Positions 1 to 8,872 of a DNA stretch of 64,000 bases are shown here, piece by piece (position 1 is the first letter of the stretch; each line of letters opens with the position of its first letter). The stretch comes from Streptomyces longisporoflavus (GTDB lineage: Bacteria > Actinomycetota > Actinomycetes > Streptomycetales > Streptomycetaceae). The stretch covers positions 475,880 through 539,879 of the forward strand of contig NZ_BMTR01000004.1 of NCBI RefSeq assembly GCF_014649775.1, read 5' to 3'. The notes beneath the pieces were generated by a model, which saw only the letters and a list, made by a program, of their open reading frames with translations, made no database searches and was not told where the DNA came from. A program made the translations under genes and the position numbers.

Positions 1-904
1 AGTAGACGTCGAGCCCGCGGTAGGAGGTCTTCGTCGGCGCCTGCCGCTTCACCGCGTAGGCCTTGAGGTCCTTCGCGGACAGGTCGCCGGGCCTGGCCAC
101 CCGCTCCGACGCCGGGTCCACCGGCGGCTTGTTCACGGTCCGTACGACGTCCTTGCCGATGCCGCCGCGGTACATCGCCCCGACGCCCTCGCGCCCCAGC
201 TCCTCGTACGTCCGCGCGAGGTCGGGGTTCTTGAACGTGGAGCCGACCACGGGCAGCTCGCCGCCGGGCAGGAAGAGCTTCGCCGAGTCCGGGAAGTCGG
301 CGAACCGCTCCTGGTTCGACGCGGTCTGCGAGCGGAAGGTGCCGTCCACGGTGAACCCGTCGCGCGCGAGCCGCTCGGCGGGCTTCAGGAGCGTGCCGAG
401 CCGCTTGCTGCCCCACTTGTCGAGTGCGGACTGCCAGGTCGCGGGGGTGCCGGGCGTGCCCACGCCCAGGCCGCTGGTGACGGCGTCCGCGAAGGGGATG
501 GGTTTGCCGTTCTCCAGGAAGAGGCCGGAGTCGGCGGTACGCGGGGCCGTCTCGCGGCCGTCGATCGTGCTCACCTTGCGGGACTTGGCGTCGTAGTGGA
601 CGAAGTAGCCGCCGCCTCCCACACCCGCCGAGTAGGGCTCGGTCACGCCGAGGGCCGCCGCCGTGGCGACCGCCGCGTCCACCGCGTTGCCGCCCTTCCT
701 CAGGACCTCGATCCCGGCGGCGGACGCGTCCGCGTCGACGCTGGAGACAGCGCCGCCGTAACCGACGGCCAGCGGTGTCTTCTCCGGAGCCGTCGAGGCA
801 GGTTCAGCCGGGCGCGCGGACGAAGGGGGCACGGCAGCCCCGACCGACACCAACACCCCTCCGACCGCCAATAGCGTCAGATTCCGTACGACAGCACGAC
901 GCAT
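1..904 (-). CDS. ggt: gamma-glutamyltransferase, N-terminal part (runs off the window)
   Basis: About 301 N-terminal residues are visible; the rest lies beyond position 1. The protein begins with an export signal (a short basic start followed by a hydrophobic stretch to about residue 25). It then carries the conserved gamma-glutamyltranspeptidase block GGNAVDAAVA, followed by TEPYSAGVGGGGYFVHYD, at about residues 70-105. The family is an N-terminal-nucleophile hydrolase that cleaves glutathione and other gamma-glutamyl peptides outside the membrane and processes itself at a threonine. That threonine normally lies near residue 390, so it is not in this window and activity cannot be judged. The ATG at 902-904 is the first start before the signal peptide. 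The gene is transcribed away from its right-hand neighbour. Confidence 0.9.
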   Translation of the reverse strand, partial: MRRAVVRNLTLLAVGGVLVSVGAAVPPSSARPAEPASTAPEKTPLAVGYGGAVSSVDADASAAGIEVLRKGGNAVDAAVATAAALGVTEPYSAGVGGGGYFVHYDAKSRKVSTIDGRETAPRTADSGLFLENGKPIPFADAVTSGLGVGTPGTPATWQSALDKWGSKRLGTLLKPAERLARDGFTVDGTFRSQTASNQERFADFPDSAKLFLPGGELPVVGSTFKNPDLARTYEELGREGVGAMYRGGIGKDVVRTVNKPPVDPASERVARPGDLSAKDLKAYAVKRQAPTKTSYRGLDVY

Positions 905-1008
905 TCGTACCTCCAGTCAACAGCCGTCCGCGCAGCGTAACTTCGGTTCCCCCGCCACGTCAGGACCGCCTCGAACACCGGTCCTAAAGACCGCTAGCAT
1001 GCGCCCCC

Positions 1009-1766
1009 ATGACTGAAGACGTGCGCAATATCGTCCTCGGCCTGATCGCGGCCGGCCTCGGTGCCGTGCTGGGCTGGCTCGCCCGTACCTACCTCTGGCG
1101 GCGCAAGCTCCGCCGCAAGCAGGCCTTCTTCGGGCTGCCCGACAACTCCGAGTCGCTGCTCGTGGTGAACCGCGAGGCCGGCGGGCCCGATCTCACCGTC
1201 GTACGCCACGACGTGTCCGCGCTCCTCGAACTCTCCGCGCTGATCAAGGGCTGCGGCGCGCACGCCCAGCTCGTCGCGCACGACGCCGCGCAGCAGAGCT
1301 TCGGCGAACGCACCGAGTTCTGCGTCGGCTCCCCCACGGTCAACCGCCGCATGGCCGCGCACATGCACTCCCTGCTGCCGGGCGTCCGCGTCAACACCGA
1401 TCCGGAGCCGGGCCCGGACCGCGGGGCGTTCCAGATCGGCAGCGAGCGCTACCGCATGGAGGGCGGCATCACGGAGTACGTGATCCTCGCGCGGCTCACC
1501 GCGGGCAGGAACAGGAGGCGAGACCCGTCTTCGTCTTCTGCGGCCAGCGCGCGATCACCAACCAGGCGGCGACCCGCTATCTCGCCCGGCACCACGAGCG
1601 CCTCGCCCGCAAGCACGGCTCCAACACGTTCGTCCTGCTTCTGAAGGTCGTCAACTCCCAGGCGTACGGTCCCGACGTCGTCGAGCTCGTCGGGGACGTC
1701 ACCCGCGCCGCTCAGGCCCCTGCCCCGGCGCCCGCTCCGAGCCGCGCATCCCATCGCGCGAAGTGA
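1009..1766 (+). pseudogene. membrane-anchored protein of unknown function, interrupted by a frameshift
   Basis: The reading frame opens at ATG 1009 with one hydrophobic anchor (about residues 9-26) and continues through ILARLTAG. It then runs into low-complexity arginine/serine sequence. If one base is added near 1507-1508 the frame becomes EQEARPVFVFCGQRAITNQA and continues to a normal stop at 1764-1766, giving about 252 residues. The downstream frame has ordinary protein composition (TRYLARHHERLARKHG, VNSQAYGPDVVELVGDV), so the two halves clearly belong together. I do not recognise the family. The break is either a true mutation or a one-base sequencing deletion. Confidence 0.7.
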
Positions 1767-1897
1767 CCGGCACATCACCGCGCGCCGAACGTCCGCATCC
1801 GGCTCATAACCCGCCTCTGTGACCCAGTCGGGAATTTCGGGGCAAGAGGCAACCCAACGGGACCTTTGACCCTCTCACCGTGCGGTTCCACATTCGC

Positions 1898-1904
1898 ACG
1901 GAGG
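1898..1904 (+). promoter_or_regulatory. ribosome binding site that fixes a TTG start
   Basis: ACGGAGG lies nine bases before TTG 1914. It supports starting the L,D-transpeptidase at that TTG rather than at the in-frame start at 1866, because the signal peptide then begins at a normal N-terminus. Confidence 0.6.
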
Positions 1905-1913
1905 TACGTTCCC

Positions 1914-3113
1914 TTGAGGCCCCTGAGCTCGCCGAGTCACCGCCAGTCCATACGCCCCCGCCGCACCGGGGCCGCGGTCACGGTCGCGGGCCTGGCGACG
2001 CTCGCCGCCGCGCTGACCGCCTGCTCGGGCGGCACCTCCGCGGCCGCCGACACGAAAGCCGACAAGCCAGACATATCCGTCAACTTGCAGGGCAAGCAGG
2101 CCAAGGCGGGCTCCCCGGTCGAGGTGAAGCTGGCCGAGGGCAAGCTGAAGCAGGTCACGGTCACCGACGGCAAGGGCGCGAAGCTCTCCGGCGAGGTCGC
2201 CGCGAACGGCACCACCTGGACCTCGGACCGCAAGGCGGCGCCCGGCACCTCGTACAAGGTGAAGGCGGTGACCGACGAGGGCGGCAGTGCGCGGGCCTCC
2301 TTCAGGACGGCCGCCCCGGAGCACGTGAACAAACTCTCCCTGGCGCCCGGCAAGGACACCACGGTCGGCGTCGCGCAGCCCCTGTCCGTCGTCTTCGACC
2401 ACCCGGTGAAGAACAAGGCCGAGGTCGAGAAGCACCTGAAGGTGACGACCTCGAACGACACCACCGGCTCCTGGGGCTGGATCAAGAACCACGACGGCAA
2501 GGACCGCGTCGACTGGCGCCCGAAGAGCTACTGGAAGTCCGGCACGAAGGTGAAGCTGGACGCCGAGCTCAACGGCGTCGACTCGGGCGCGGACGGCGGC
2601 TGGTTCGTCCGCGACTACGCGACCGGCTTCACGGTCGGCAGGAGCCAGCAGGTCAAGGTCGACCTCGACAGCAAGCGGGCGACGCTCGTGCGCGACGGGC
2701 AGAGCGTGAAGACCGTCCCGATGTCGGCGGGCACGCCCGGCGGCGACAAGGCGTCCTGGGGCGGCACGTCCGTCCTGATGGCGAAGGAGGGCACGATCAA
2801 CATGCGCTCCGAGACGGTCGGCCTCGGCGACGCCTACGACAAGATGGTCGACAACTCGATGCGGCTGACCTGGTCGGGCATGTACGCGCACGCGGCGCCC
2901 TGGAACGCCGCGTACTTCGGCAACACGAACCACAGCTCGGGCTGCATCGGCATGAGCGACGCCGACGCCTCCTGGCTGTACGGCCAGGTCCGGGTCGGCG
3001 ACCCGTTCGAGGTCTCCGGCAGCGGCTCGAAGGGCGTCCCCGAGCCGGGCAACGGCTACGGCGAGTGGAACATCTCGTGGGCCGACTGGCAGACGAAGAG
3101 CGCGCTGAACTGA
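1914..3113 (+). CDS. L,D-transpeptidase lipoprotein (Ig-like plus YkuD domains)
   Basis: A 399-residue exported lipoprotein. After a basic N-terminus and hydrophobic stretch comes the lipobox LTAC, with Cys37 as the lipidated residue. The middle third is beta-rich and fits the Ig-like domains found before YkuD domains in actinobacteria. The C-terminal catalytic domain has the HSSGCIGM form of the YkuD motif, with Cys344 as the predicted nucleophile, and the upstream histidine in MYAHAAPW. These enzymes make 3-3 cross-links in peptidoglycan on the outer face of the membrane and are little affected by most penicillins. The TTG at 1914 is preferred because of the GGAGG upstream; a longer frame to 1866 exists but would bury the signal. 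Confidence 0.88.
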   Translation: MRPLSSPSHRQSIRPRRTGAAVTVAGLATLAAALTACSGGTSAAADTKADKPDISVNLQGKQAKAGSPVEVKLAEGKLKQVTVTDGKGAKLSGEVAANGTTWTSDRKAAPGTSYKVKAVTDEGGSARASFRTAAPEHVNKLSLAPGKDTTVGVAQPLSVVFDHPVKNKAEVEKHLKVTTSNDTTGSWGWIKNHDGKDRVDWRPKSYWKSGTKVKLDAELNGVDSGADGGWFVRDYATGFTVGRSQQVKVDLDSKRATLVRDGQSVKTVPMSAGTPGGDKASWGGTSVLMAKEGTINMRSETVGLGDAYDKMVDNSMRLTWSGMYAHAAPWNAAYFGNTNHSSGCIGMSDADASWLYGQVRVGDPFEVSGSGSKGVPEPGNGYGEWNISWADWQTKSALN

Positions 3114-3148
3114 GAGCCGCCCCCCGGAGGTCAATCCCTCAACAATCG

Positions 3149-3208
3149 TTACCGGTGCGTAACTTACCGACGGGTTACCACCGGTAAGCACCCGAGGTTA
3201 CCGTCGGG
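3149..3208. promoter_or_regulatory. cluster of TTACC/GGTAA repeats before the secreted hydrolase gene
   Basis: TTACCGGT (3149-3156) and ACCGGTAA (3180-3187) form an inverted repeat. Between and after them are further TTACCGACGGGTTACC and GTTACCGTCGGGTCAC elements. The crowding of half-sites just upstream of the GTG at 3240 suggests binding of a dimeric repressor, perhaps TetR-like. The hairpin could instead terminate the L,D-transpeptidase transcript. Confidence 0.4.
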
Positions 3209-3239
3209 TCACTTTGCTTGCACGAGTAAGGAGTGACCC

Positions 3240-4838
3240 GTGGGACAACCGCGCAAGGCTCTGCGTACGACCACCGTGGGCGCCGTGTCGGCGACTCTCG
3301 TCGCCGGCGCCGCCTTCGGCCTCGCCCCGGCCGCCCAAGCGGCCCCCGCGGCCGCTCCGCGGGCGGCGGCCGGCTCGGCGGACGTCCGCTTCGTCGACAT
3401 CCCCGGCGACGGCGGCACGATCCTCAAGGCCAACGTCTTCACCCCGAAGGGCGCGAAGGCGGGCGGCAAGTACCCGGCGATCGTGCTGCCCACCAGCTGG
3501 GCCATGCCGCAGATCGAGTACGTCGCGCAGGCCCAGAAGCTCGCGAACTCCGGCTACGTCGTGGTCAGTTACAACTCGCGCGGCTTCTGGCAGTCCGGCG
3601 GCGAGATCGAGACCGGCGGCCCCGAGGACATCGCGGACGCCTCCAAGGTCATCGACTGGACCCTGGAGAACACCCCGGCCGACCCCGGGAAGATCGGCAT
3701 GGGCGGCGTCTCGTACGGCGCGGGCATCAGCCTGCTCGCGGCCGGGCACGACAAGCGGATCAAGGCCGTCGCCGCGCTGAGCGGCTGGGGCGATCTGATC
3801 GATTCGATCTACAGCGGGCGCACCCAGCACCAGCAGGCCGCCGGACTGCTCGGCGGCGCCGGTGTCCTCACGGGCCGGCCGAGCCCCGAACTCCGGCAGA
3901 CGCTGAAGGACTTCCTCGGGTCCAACCTGGACAAGGAGGACGAGATGATCGCGTGGGGCGCCAAGCGCTCCCCCGCGACCTACATCGACCGGATCAACGA
4001 GAACGGCGCGGCCGTCATGCTGGGCAACGCCTGGGGCGACACCATCTTCCCGCCCAACCAGTACGCCGAGTTCTACGAGCGGTTGACGGGCCCCAAGCGC
4101 CTGGAGTTCCGGCCCGGCGACCACGCGACCTCCGAGCTGACCGGCCTGCTCGGGCTGCCCAACGACACCTGGACCTCCACCCAGCGCTGGTTCGACCGCT
4201 ACCTCAAGGGCGAGAAGAACGGCGTCGACACCGAGCAGCCCGTCCGGATCAAGTCCCGCTCTACGGGCGACTACGAGGGCTACCCCGACTGGAAGTCCGT
4301 CGGGGCGACGCAGAAGAAGATCGACCTGGCGGGTTCCACGACGATCCGCGCGAACGTCGACTCGGGCGCCAACGGCGGCACCGTGCTGCTCTCAAACGCC
4401 CTCGACCAGTTCCTCAAGACCCCGCCGGTGGCCTCGATGCCGCTGCTTCCGCGGCGCTACGCGGGCGTCTGGCAGTCCGAGAAGTACGACAGGGCCCAGC
4501 GGGTGCGCGGGACGGCGAAGCTGCACACCACGCTCACCAGTACCAAGGAGAGCGGCACCCTCGTCGCGTACCTGTACGACGTGGGCCCGCTCGGCCTCGG
4601 CAAGCTGGTCAGCAACGCGCCTTACACCTTCCACGGCAAGACCCCCGGCCGGCCGTTCGGCGTGGACCTGGAGTTGTTCTCCACGGCCTACGACGTCCCG
4701 GCAGGACACAGGCTCGCCCTGGTGGTCGACACGGTCGACCCGCTCTACATCGAGCACAACCCGTCCGGCGCGCAGCTGACCTTCTCCTCGCCCGCGTCCG
4801 ACCCGTCATACGTGTCGGTCCCGCTGCGCGAGAAGTGA
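3240..4838 (+). CDS. secreted CocE/NonD-type alpha/beta hydrolase (X-Pro dipeptidyl-peptidase S15 family)
   Basis: A 532-residue exported protein that starts at GTG 3240 with AAGGAG seven bases upstream. The signal peptide covers about residues 1-35 and ends near AQAAPAA. The hydrolase domain shows the nucleophile elbow GGVSYGAG with Ser158, a likely acid residue in GNAWGDTIFP and a likely catalytic histidine in GDHATSE. The last ~200 residues form the beta-rich C-terminal domain typical of S15/CocE enzymes (YRDP-like KYDRAQRVRG, then LVAYLYDVGP). Members cleave X-Pro peptides, acylated drugs or simple esters; the substrate cannot be told from sequence. The gene stands alone between an L,D-transpeptidase and the convergent amino-acid importer operon. 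Confidence 0.8.
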   Translation: MGQPRKALRTTTVGAVSATLVAGAAFGLAPAAQAAPAAAPRAAAGSADVRFVDIPGDGGTILKANVFTPKGAKAGGKYPAIVLPTSWAMPQIEYVAQAQKLANSGYVVVSYNSRGFWQSGGEIETGGPEDIADASKVIDWTLENTPADPGKIGMGGVSYGAGISLLAAGHDKRIKAVAALSGWGDLIDSIYSGRTQHQQAAGLLGGAGVLTGRPSPELRQTLKDFLGSNLDKEDEMIAWGAKRSPATYIDRINENGAAVMLGNAWGDTIFPPNQYAEFYERLTGPKRLEFRPGDHATSELTGLLGLPNDTWTSTQRWFDRYLKGEKNGVDTEQPVRIKSRSTGDYEGYPDWKSVGATQKKIDLAGSTTIRANVDSGANGGTVLLSNALDQFLKTPPVASMPLLPRRYAGVWQSEKYDRAQRVRGTAKLHTTLTSTKESGTLVAYLYDVGPLGLGKLVSNAPYTFHGKTPGRPFGVDLELFSTAYDVPAGHRLALVVDTVDPLYIEHNPSGAQLTFSSPASDPSYVSVPLREK

Positions 4839-4844
4839 TCACCG

Positions 4845-4896
4845 GCTGCTGCCGGGTGGGCCTGGCCCCTGTAACTACTGCCTGCCCGGCAGCAGC
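4845..4896. terminator. hairpin between convergent genes
   Basis: GCTGCTGCCGGG (4845-4856) pairs perfectly with CCCGGCAGCAGC (4885-4896). It sits after the hydrolase stop, and its right arm overlaps the last codons of the convergent permease gene. It is a candidate terminator for the plus-strand transcript and has no U-tract. Confidence 0.5.
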
Positions 4897-5744
4897 GTCC
4901 CTGGTTCGGCCGATGCCACGTCCGCGGCCTCGGTCTTGGGATTGCGCCGCTGTCGCTTGGACACCCACTGGGCGAACCACGAGAGCAGCATGCACATCCC
5001 GATGTAGATCGGCGAGATCACCAGAACCACGGGGATGAAAGGTAGATCGTAGTCGAGGTTCGACGCGATCAGTTTCCCGGCATGGAGGAACTCCTCATAG
5101 GTGATCAGATAGCCGAGCGAGGTGTCCTTGAGCGCGACCACCAACTGGCTGATGATGGCGGGCAGCATGGCGCGCACGGCCTGCGGTACGAGGACGTGCG
5201 TCATCACCTGTGTCTTGCGCATCCCGAGCGCGTACGCCGCCTCCCGCTGGCCGCGCTCCACGGAGTTCACGCCCGAGCGGAAGACCTCGGCGAGCACCGA
5301 GCCGTTGTAGAGCGTGAGCCCGGTGACCAGGGCCGGCAGCGGCTGCACCTTCAGCGCCACGAAGACGAAGAAGATCATGACCAGGACCGGCATCGCGCGG
5401 AAGAACTCCACGAGGAGCGTGGCCACCCAGCGCACCGGCTTGTGCTCGGAGAGCCGCCCCATGGCGAGCAGGCAGCCGAGCGCGAGTGCGAGCACCGCCG
5501 AGATGGCGAAGGCCTTGAGGGTGTTCCCCAGGCCCTTCAGGAGGAGTTCCTGGATGCCCTTGTACTCGAAGGGCGTCCACTTCGCCGCGGTGAACTGGTC
5601 GGTGTCGAAGAGGAGATAAACGAGCCAGCCGACCAGGGCGAGCAGGACCAGGGTGGAGAGCAGCCCGTAGAGCTTGTGTCTGCGCTCGGTCTTCGGGCCC
5701 GGTACGTCGTAGAGGGCGGTGGATTCGTGGGAGAGGGCTTTCAT
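4875..5744 (-). CDS. gluD: glutamate-type amino-acid ABC transporter permease
   Basis: A 289-residue inner-membrane permease of the polar amino-acid (HisM/GluD) family and the last gene of a four-gene importer operon. The N-terminus has a membrane segment at about residues 24-45. The permease domain follows, with the conserved EAA loop REAAYALGMRKTQVMTHVLVP that docks on the ATPase, and a last membrane segment near residues 235-258. The C-terminal tail is charged. Its ATG overlaps the stop of the upstream permease gene by four bases (ATGA at 5741-5744), which indicates translational coupling. It should form a heterodimeric channel with the GluC-like protein. Confidence 0.88.
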   Translation of the reverse strand: MKALSHESTALYDVPGPKTERRHKLYGLLSTLVLLALVGWLVYLLFDTDQFTAAKWTPFEYKGIQELLLKGLGNTLKAFAISAVLALALGCLLAMGRLSEHKPVRWVATLLVEFFRAMPVLVMIFFVFVALKVQPLPALVTGLTLYNGSVLAEVFRSGVNSVERGQREAAYALGMRKTQVMTHVLVPQAVRAMLPAIISQLVVALKDTSLGYLITYEEFLHAGKLIASNLDYDLPFIPVVLVISPIYIGMCMLLSWFAQWVSKRQRRNPKTEAADVASAEPGTLLPGRQ

Positions 5745-6385
5745 CGGGCGACTCCCCAGCGCTTCTCGAGAACATTGAAGACGGCGCTGATGGCGAGGGT
5801 GATGATCAGGTAGCCGACGGCGATCCAGACGAACGTCCAGATGATGTTGTAGCCGAGCTCACTGAGCGTCTTGTACGTGCCGAGCAGTTCGGTGACGCTG
5901 AACGCGCCCGCGATGGCCGAGTTCTTGGCGAGGGCGATGAGGGTGGAGCCGACCGGCGGGATGACCGACCGGAAGGCCTGCGGGAGCACCACCGTGGACA
6001 GGGTCTGCCCGAAGGTCATCCCCAGACTGCGGGCCGCCTCGCCCTGGCCCCTGGGGACGGTGTTGATGCCCGAGCGCAGTGCCTCGCAGATGAAGGCGGA
6101 GGTGTAGCAGCCGAGCGCGATGACGGCGAACACCTTGAAGGGCAGGACGAGTCCGAAGCGCGGGAGCCCGAGCAGCACCGCGAAGAAGAGCAGCGTGAGC
6201 GGGGTGTTGCGCAGGACCGTCACCCAGGCGGTGCCGAACGCCCGGAAGGAGCCGACCGGTGCCACCCGGAAGGACGCCATGACGAACCCGAGCACGAGGG
6301 CCAGGATCGAGGCGTAGACGGTGAGTTCGACGGTCCCGACGAACCCCTTGCCGAAGGTGGAGAAGTTGTCTGTCAGTACGTCCAC
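5741..6385 (-). CDS. gluC: glutamate-type amino-acid ABC transporter permease
   Basis: A 214-residue permease of the same family as its downstream partner, without that protein's extended N- and C-terminal tails. Membrane segments are visible at about residues 15-38, 55-75 and 85-110 and in the C-terminal third. The EAA loop reads GEAARSLGMTFGQTLSTVVLP. It lies nine bases after the binding-protein gene and overlaps the next permease by four bases, so the complex is expressed as one operon. Substrate is inferred from the closely GluA-like ATPase: glutamate or a related acidic or polar amino acid. Confidence 0.88.
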   Translation of the reverse strand: MDVLTDNFSTFGKGFVGTVELTVYASILALVLGFVMASFRVAPVGSFRAFGTAWVTVLRNTPLTLLFFAVLLGLPRFGLVLPFKVFAVIALGCYTSAFICEALRSGINTVPRGQGEAARSLGMTFGQTLSTVVLPQAFRSVIPPVGSTLIALAKNSAIAGAFSVTELLGTYKTLSELGYNIIWTFVWIAVGYLIITLAISAVFNVLEKRWGVAR

Positions 6386-6394
6386 GACGCCTCC

Positions 6395-7303
6395 TCAGCT
6401 CGCCGGGTAGCGGTCGATGGCGGGCGGCTCCGGCGCCGGGACCCCGGAGAGTCCGAGCGTGGCGTCGTACGCCTTCTTCCAGTCGCCGTTCTTCTCCCGG
6501 GCGGCGAGCGCGTCGTCGACGGCGAACCGCAGGGCGGTGTCGTTCTTGGGCACGCCGATGCCGTAGGGCTCCTCGGAGAACGGCTTGCCGACCACCTTGA
6601 GCTCGTCGGGCACCTTGGCCGCGTACCCGATGAGGATCGCGTCGTCGGTGGTGACGGCGTCGACCTGGTAGGTCAGGAGGTTGTCGACGCAGACGGAGTA
6701 CGTGTCGTACGCGACGAGTGTCGCCTTGGGGTAGTCCTTCTGGATGCGCTGGTAGGGGGTGGACCCGGCCGCCGAGCAGACCTTCTTGCCGGCCAGGTCC
6801 CGCGGCCCGTTGATGTCGTCCTCGTCGGAGCGCACGAGCAGGCCCTGGCCCGCCATGTAGTAGGGGCCGCCGAAGCCGACGAGCTTCTTGCGGAGGTCGT
6901 TGATGGTGTAGGTGCCGACGTAGTAGTCGATCTGCCCGTTCTGCAGGGCGGTCTCGCGGTTCGCCGACGCGATCGTCTTGAACGTGATCGCCTTCGGGTC
7001 GAAGCCGAGCGAGGCCGCGATCATCTTGGCGATCTCGATGTCGAAGCCGGAGTACGCCCCGGTGGCGGGGTTCTTCTCGCCGAGGAACGGCTGGTCCTCC
7101 TTGGCCCCGACGACGAGACGGCCGCGCCTCTCGGCTTTCTTCCAGGTGCCGGACGCCGGCAGCCGGAATCCCTTGGCCACCTCGTACTCGGGCAGTTCGT
7201 CGGGCTGCGGCCCCTTCACCGGGGGGCTGCCCTCCTTGCCGCAGGCGGTCGCGGCACACGCGGCGAGGACGAGCGCCGCGAGCAGACGTGTCGTACGCAT
7301 CAT
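6395..7303 (-). CDS. gluB: glutamate-type ABC transporter substrate-binding lipoprotein
   Basis: A 302-residue solute-binding lipoprotein. The signal ends in the lipobox ATAC followed by GKEG. The mature protein is an SBP family 3 fold, with a GAKEDQPFLGEK strand near residue 70, a GFDIEIAKMIAASLG helix that is the usual family signature, and paired domain-swap strands (YYVGTYTIN, GLLVRSDED). It captures the amino acid outside the membrane and hands it to the two permeases encoded downstream. It lies 13 bases after the ATPase gene. A proline-rich tail (PAPEPPAIDRYP) ends the protein. Confidence 0.88.
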   Translation of the reverse strand: MMRTTRLLAALVLAACAATACGKEGSPPVKGPQPDELPEYEVAKGFRLPASGTWKKAERRGRLVVGAKEDQPFLGEKNPATGAYSGFDIEIAKMIAASLGFDPKAITFKTIASANRETALQNGQIDYYVGTYTINDLRKKLVGFGGPYYMAGQGLLVRSDEDDINGPRDLAGKKVCSAAGSTPYQRIQKDYPKATLVAYDTYSVCVDNLLTYQVDAVTTDDAILIGYAAKVPDELKVVGKPFSEEPYGIGVPKNDTALRFAVDDALAAREKNGDWKKAYDATLGLSGVPAPEPPAIDRYPAS

Positions 7304-7316
7304 GCCTGGCCCCCCG

Positions 7317-8060
<744 letters not shown>

Positions 8061-8181
8061 GCCCTGCCCTGCCCACTCTCGGCGGTGTCGGTCCGCGCAA
8101 ACTATCCACGTGAAAACGGGACTTATTGGACGACACGCACTTACGGGCATTAACCGTATTTGTAGTTACATCGAACCGCGG

Positions 8182-8622
8182 CTACGCCTCGGAGGCCTCC
8201 GCGAAGACCTGGGACAGCTCGGGAGCACCGTGCACCGCCCAGTCGAGACCCGCCTCCACCACCTGGATTTCGCGCCCCGACGCGAGCCGAACGACGGGGC
8301 TGCCCGCGGGCCAGACGTGCCAGGTGGCACCGGGCACCGTACGGACGATGACCGAACCGAGGTACAGGCCCGCGTCGTTGCCGAGCCACGGAAGGAGTTC
8401 GGGGTCGTCGCGCCAGCGCGGCAGGAGTTGGTCGAGAGCGATCAACGAGGCCGGGGCGTCGTCGAGTTCGAGACCGGCGGTGGCGGCCTGGGAGCGAAGC
8501 AGCTCGCATTCGGCGAGGAGTTCGGCGACGCCCGCCGGGTCCTCGTCGAACGCCGAGGCGAGTACGGAGCCGGGGGCGGCGGACTCCTGCCGGCGCCGCC
8601 TGCCGAAGAAGGAGATGTTCAT
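8182..8622 (-). CDS. small conserved protein, DUF6278-like
   Basis: A 146-residue soluble protein without a signal peptide or membrane segment. It starts MNISFFGRRRRQ and contains the block DPAGVAELLAECELLRSQA, which I associate from memory with the Streptomyces DUF6278 family. The C-terminal half is beta-rich with two tryptophan-containing strands (ATWHVWPAGSPVVRL). No catalytic motif is seen. It stands alone between the importer operon and a divergent secreted hydrolase. Confidence 0.6.
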   Translation of the reverse strand: MNISFFGRRRRQESAAPGSVLASAFDEDPAGVAELLAECELLRSQAATAGLELDDAPASLIALDQLLPRWRDDPELLPWLGNDAGLYLGSVIVRTVPGATWHVWPAGSPVVRLASGREIQVVEAGLDWAVHGAPELSQVFAEASEA

Positions 8623-8657
8623 GATCGGCCTCTCCGATGGATGTCAACGCCCCAAGA

Positions 8658-8670
8658 ATGTATCTTGCAT
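8658..8670. promoter_or_regulatory. near-palindrome upstream of the DUF6278-like gene
   Basis: ATGTATCTTGCAT is an imperfect dyad lying 36 bases before the ATG at 8622. It is A/T-rich against a high-G+C background, which is typical of promoter or operator DNA. The regulator is unknown. Confidence 0.25.
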
Positions 8671-8794
8671 CAGTTGATCACGGAATGATGCGAATCGCGC
8701 CGCGCGGCCTGCGGGGGGCGGACGCCGGGGAGCAGTCCCGGGCCGTGACCGTACGGCATCCCGGCGAGTTCGGGTCATGTTCACGCGCACCTCA

Positions 8795-8823
8795 TTGACG
8801 CGTCTCTCCGGTCTCCTTAGCTT
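8795..8823 (+). promoter_or_regulatory. housekeeping-type promoter of the SGNH hydrolase gene
   Basis: TTGACG (8795-8800), a 17-base spacer and TAGCTT (8818-8823) match the vegetative sigma factor consensus. The start codon at 8873 is 50 bases downstream. Confidence 0.55.
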
Positions 8824-8872
8824 CATGGCGCACCTGTCGTCACGTCAGCTTCAGCCAAGGGAGGGGTCTGGT

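Noticed and set aside
1875..3191. Long minus-strand frame opposite the L,D-transpeptidase gene
   Set aside because: Arg/Val/Ala/Leu-biased composition with no motif; it is the antisense shadow of a high-GC gene.
8644..8826. 60-codon minus-strand ORF before the DUF6278-like gene
   Set aside because: Arg/Pro-rich, no ribosome binding site, overlaps the promoter of the divergent hydrolase.
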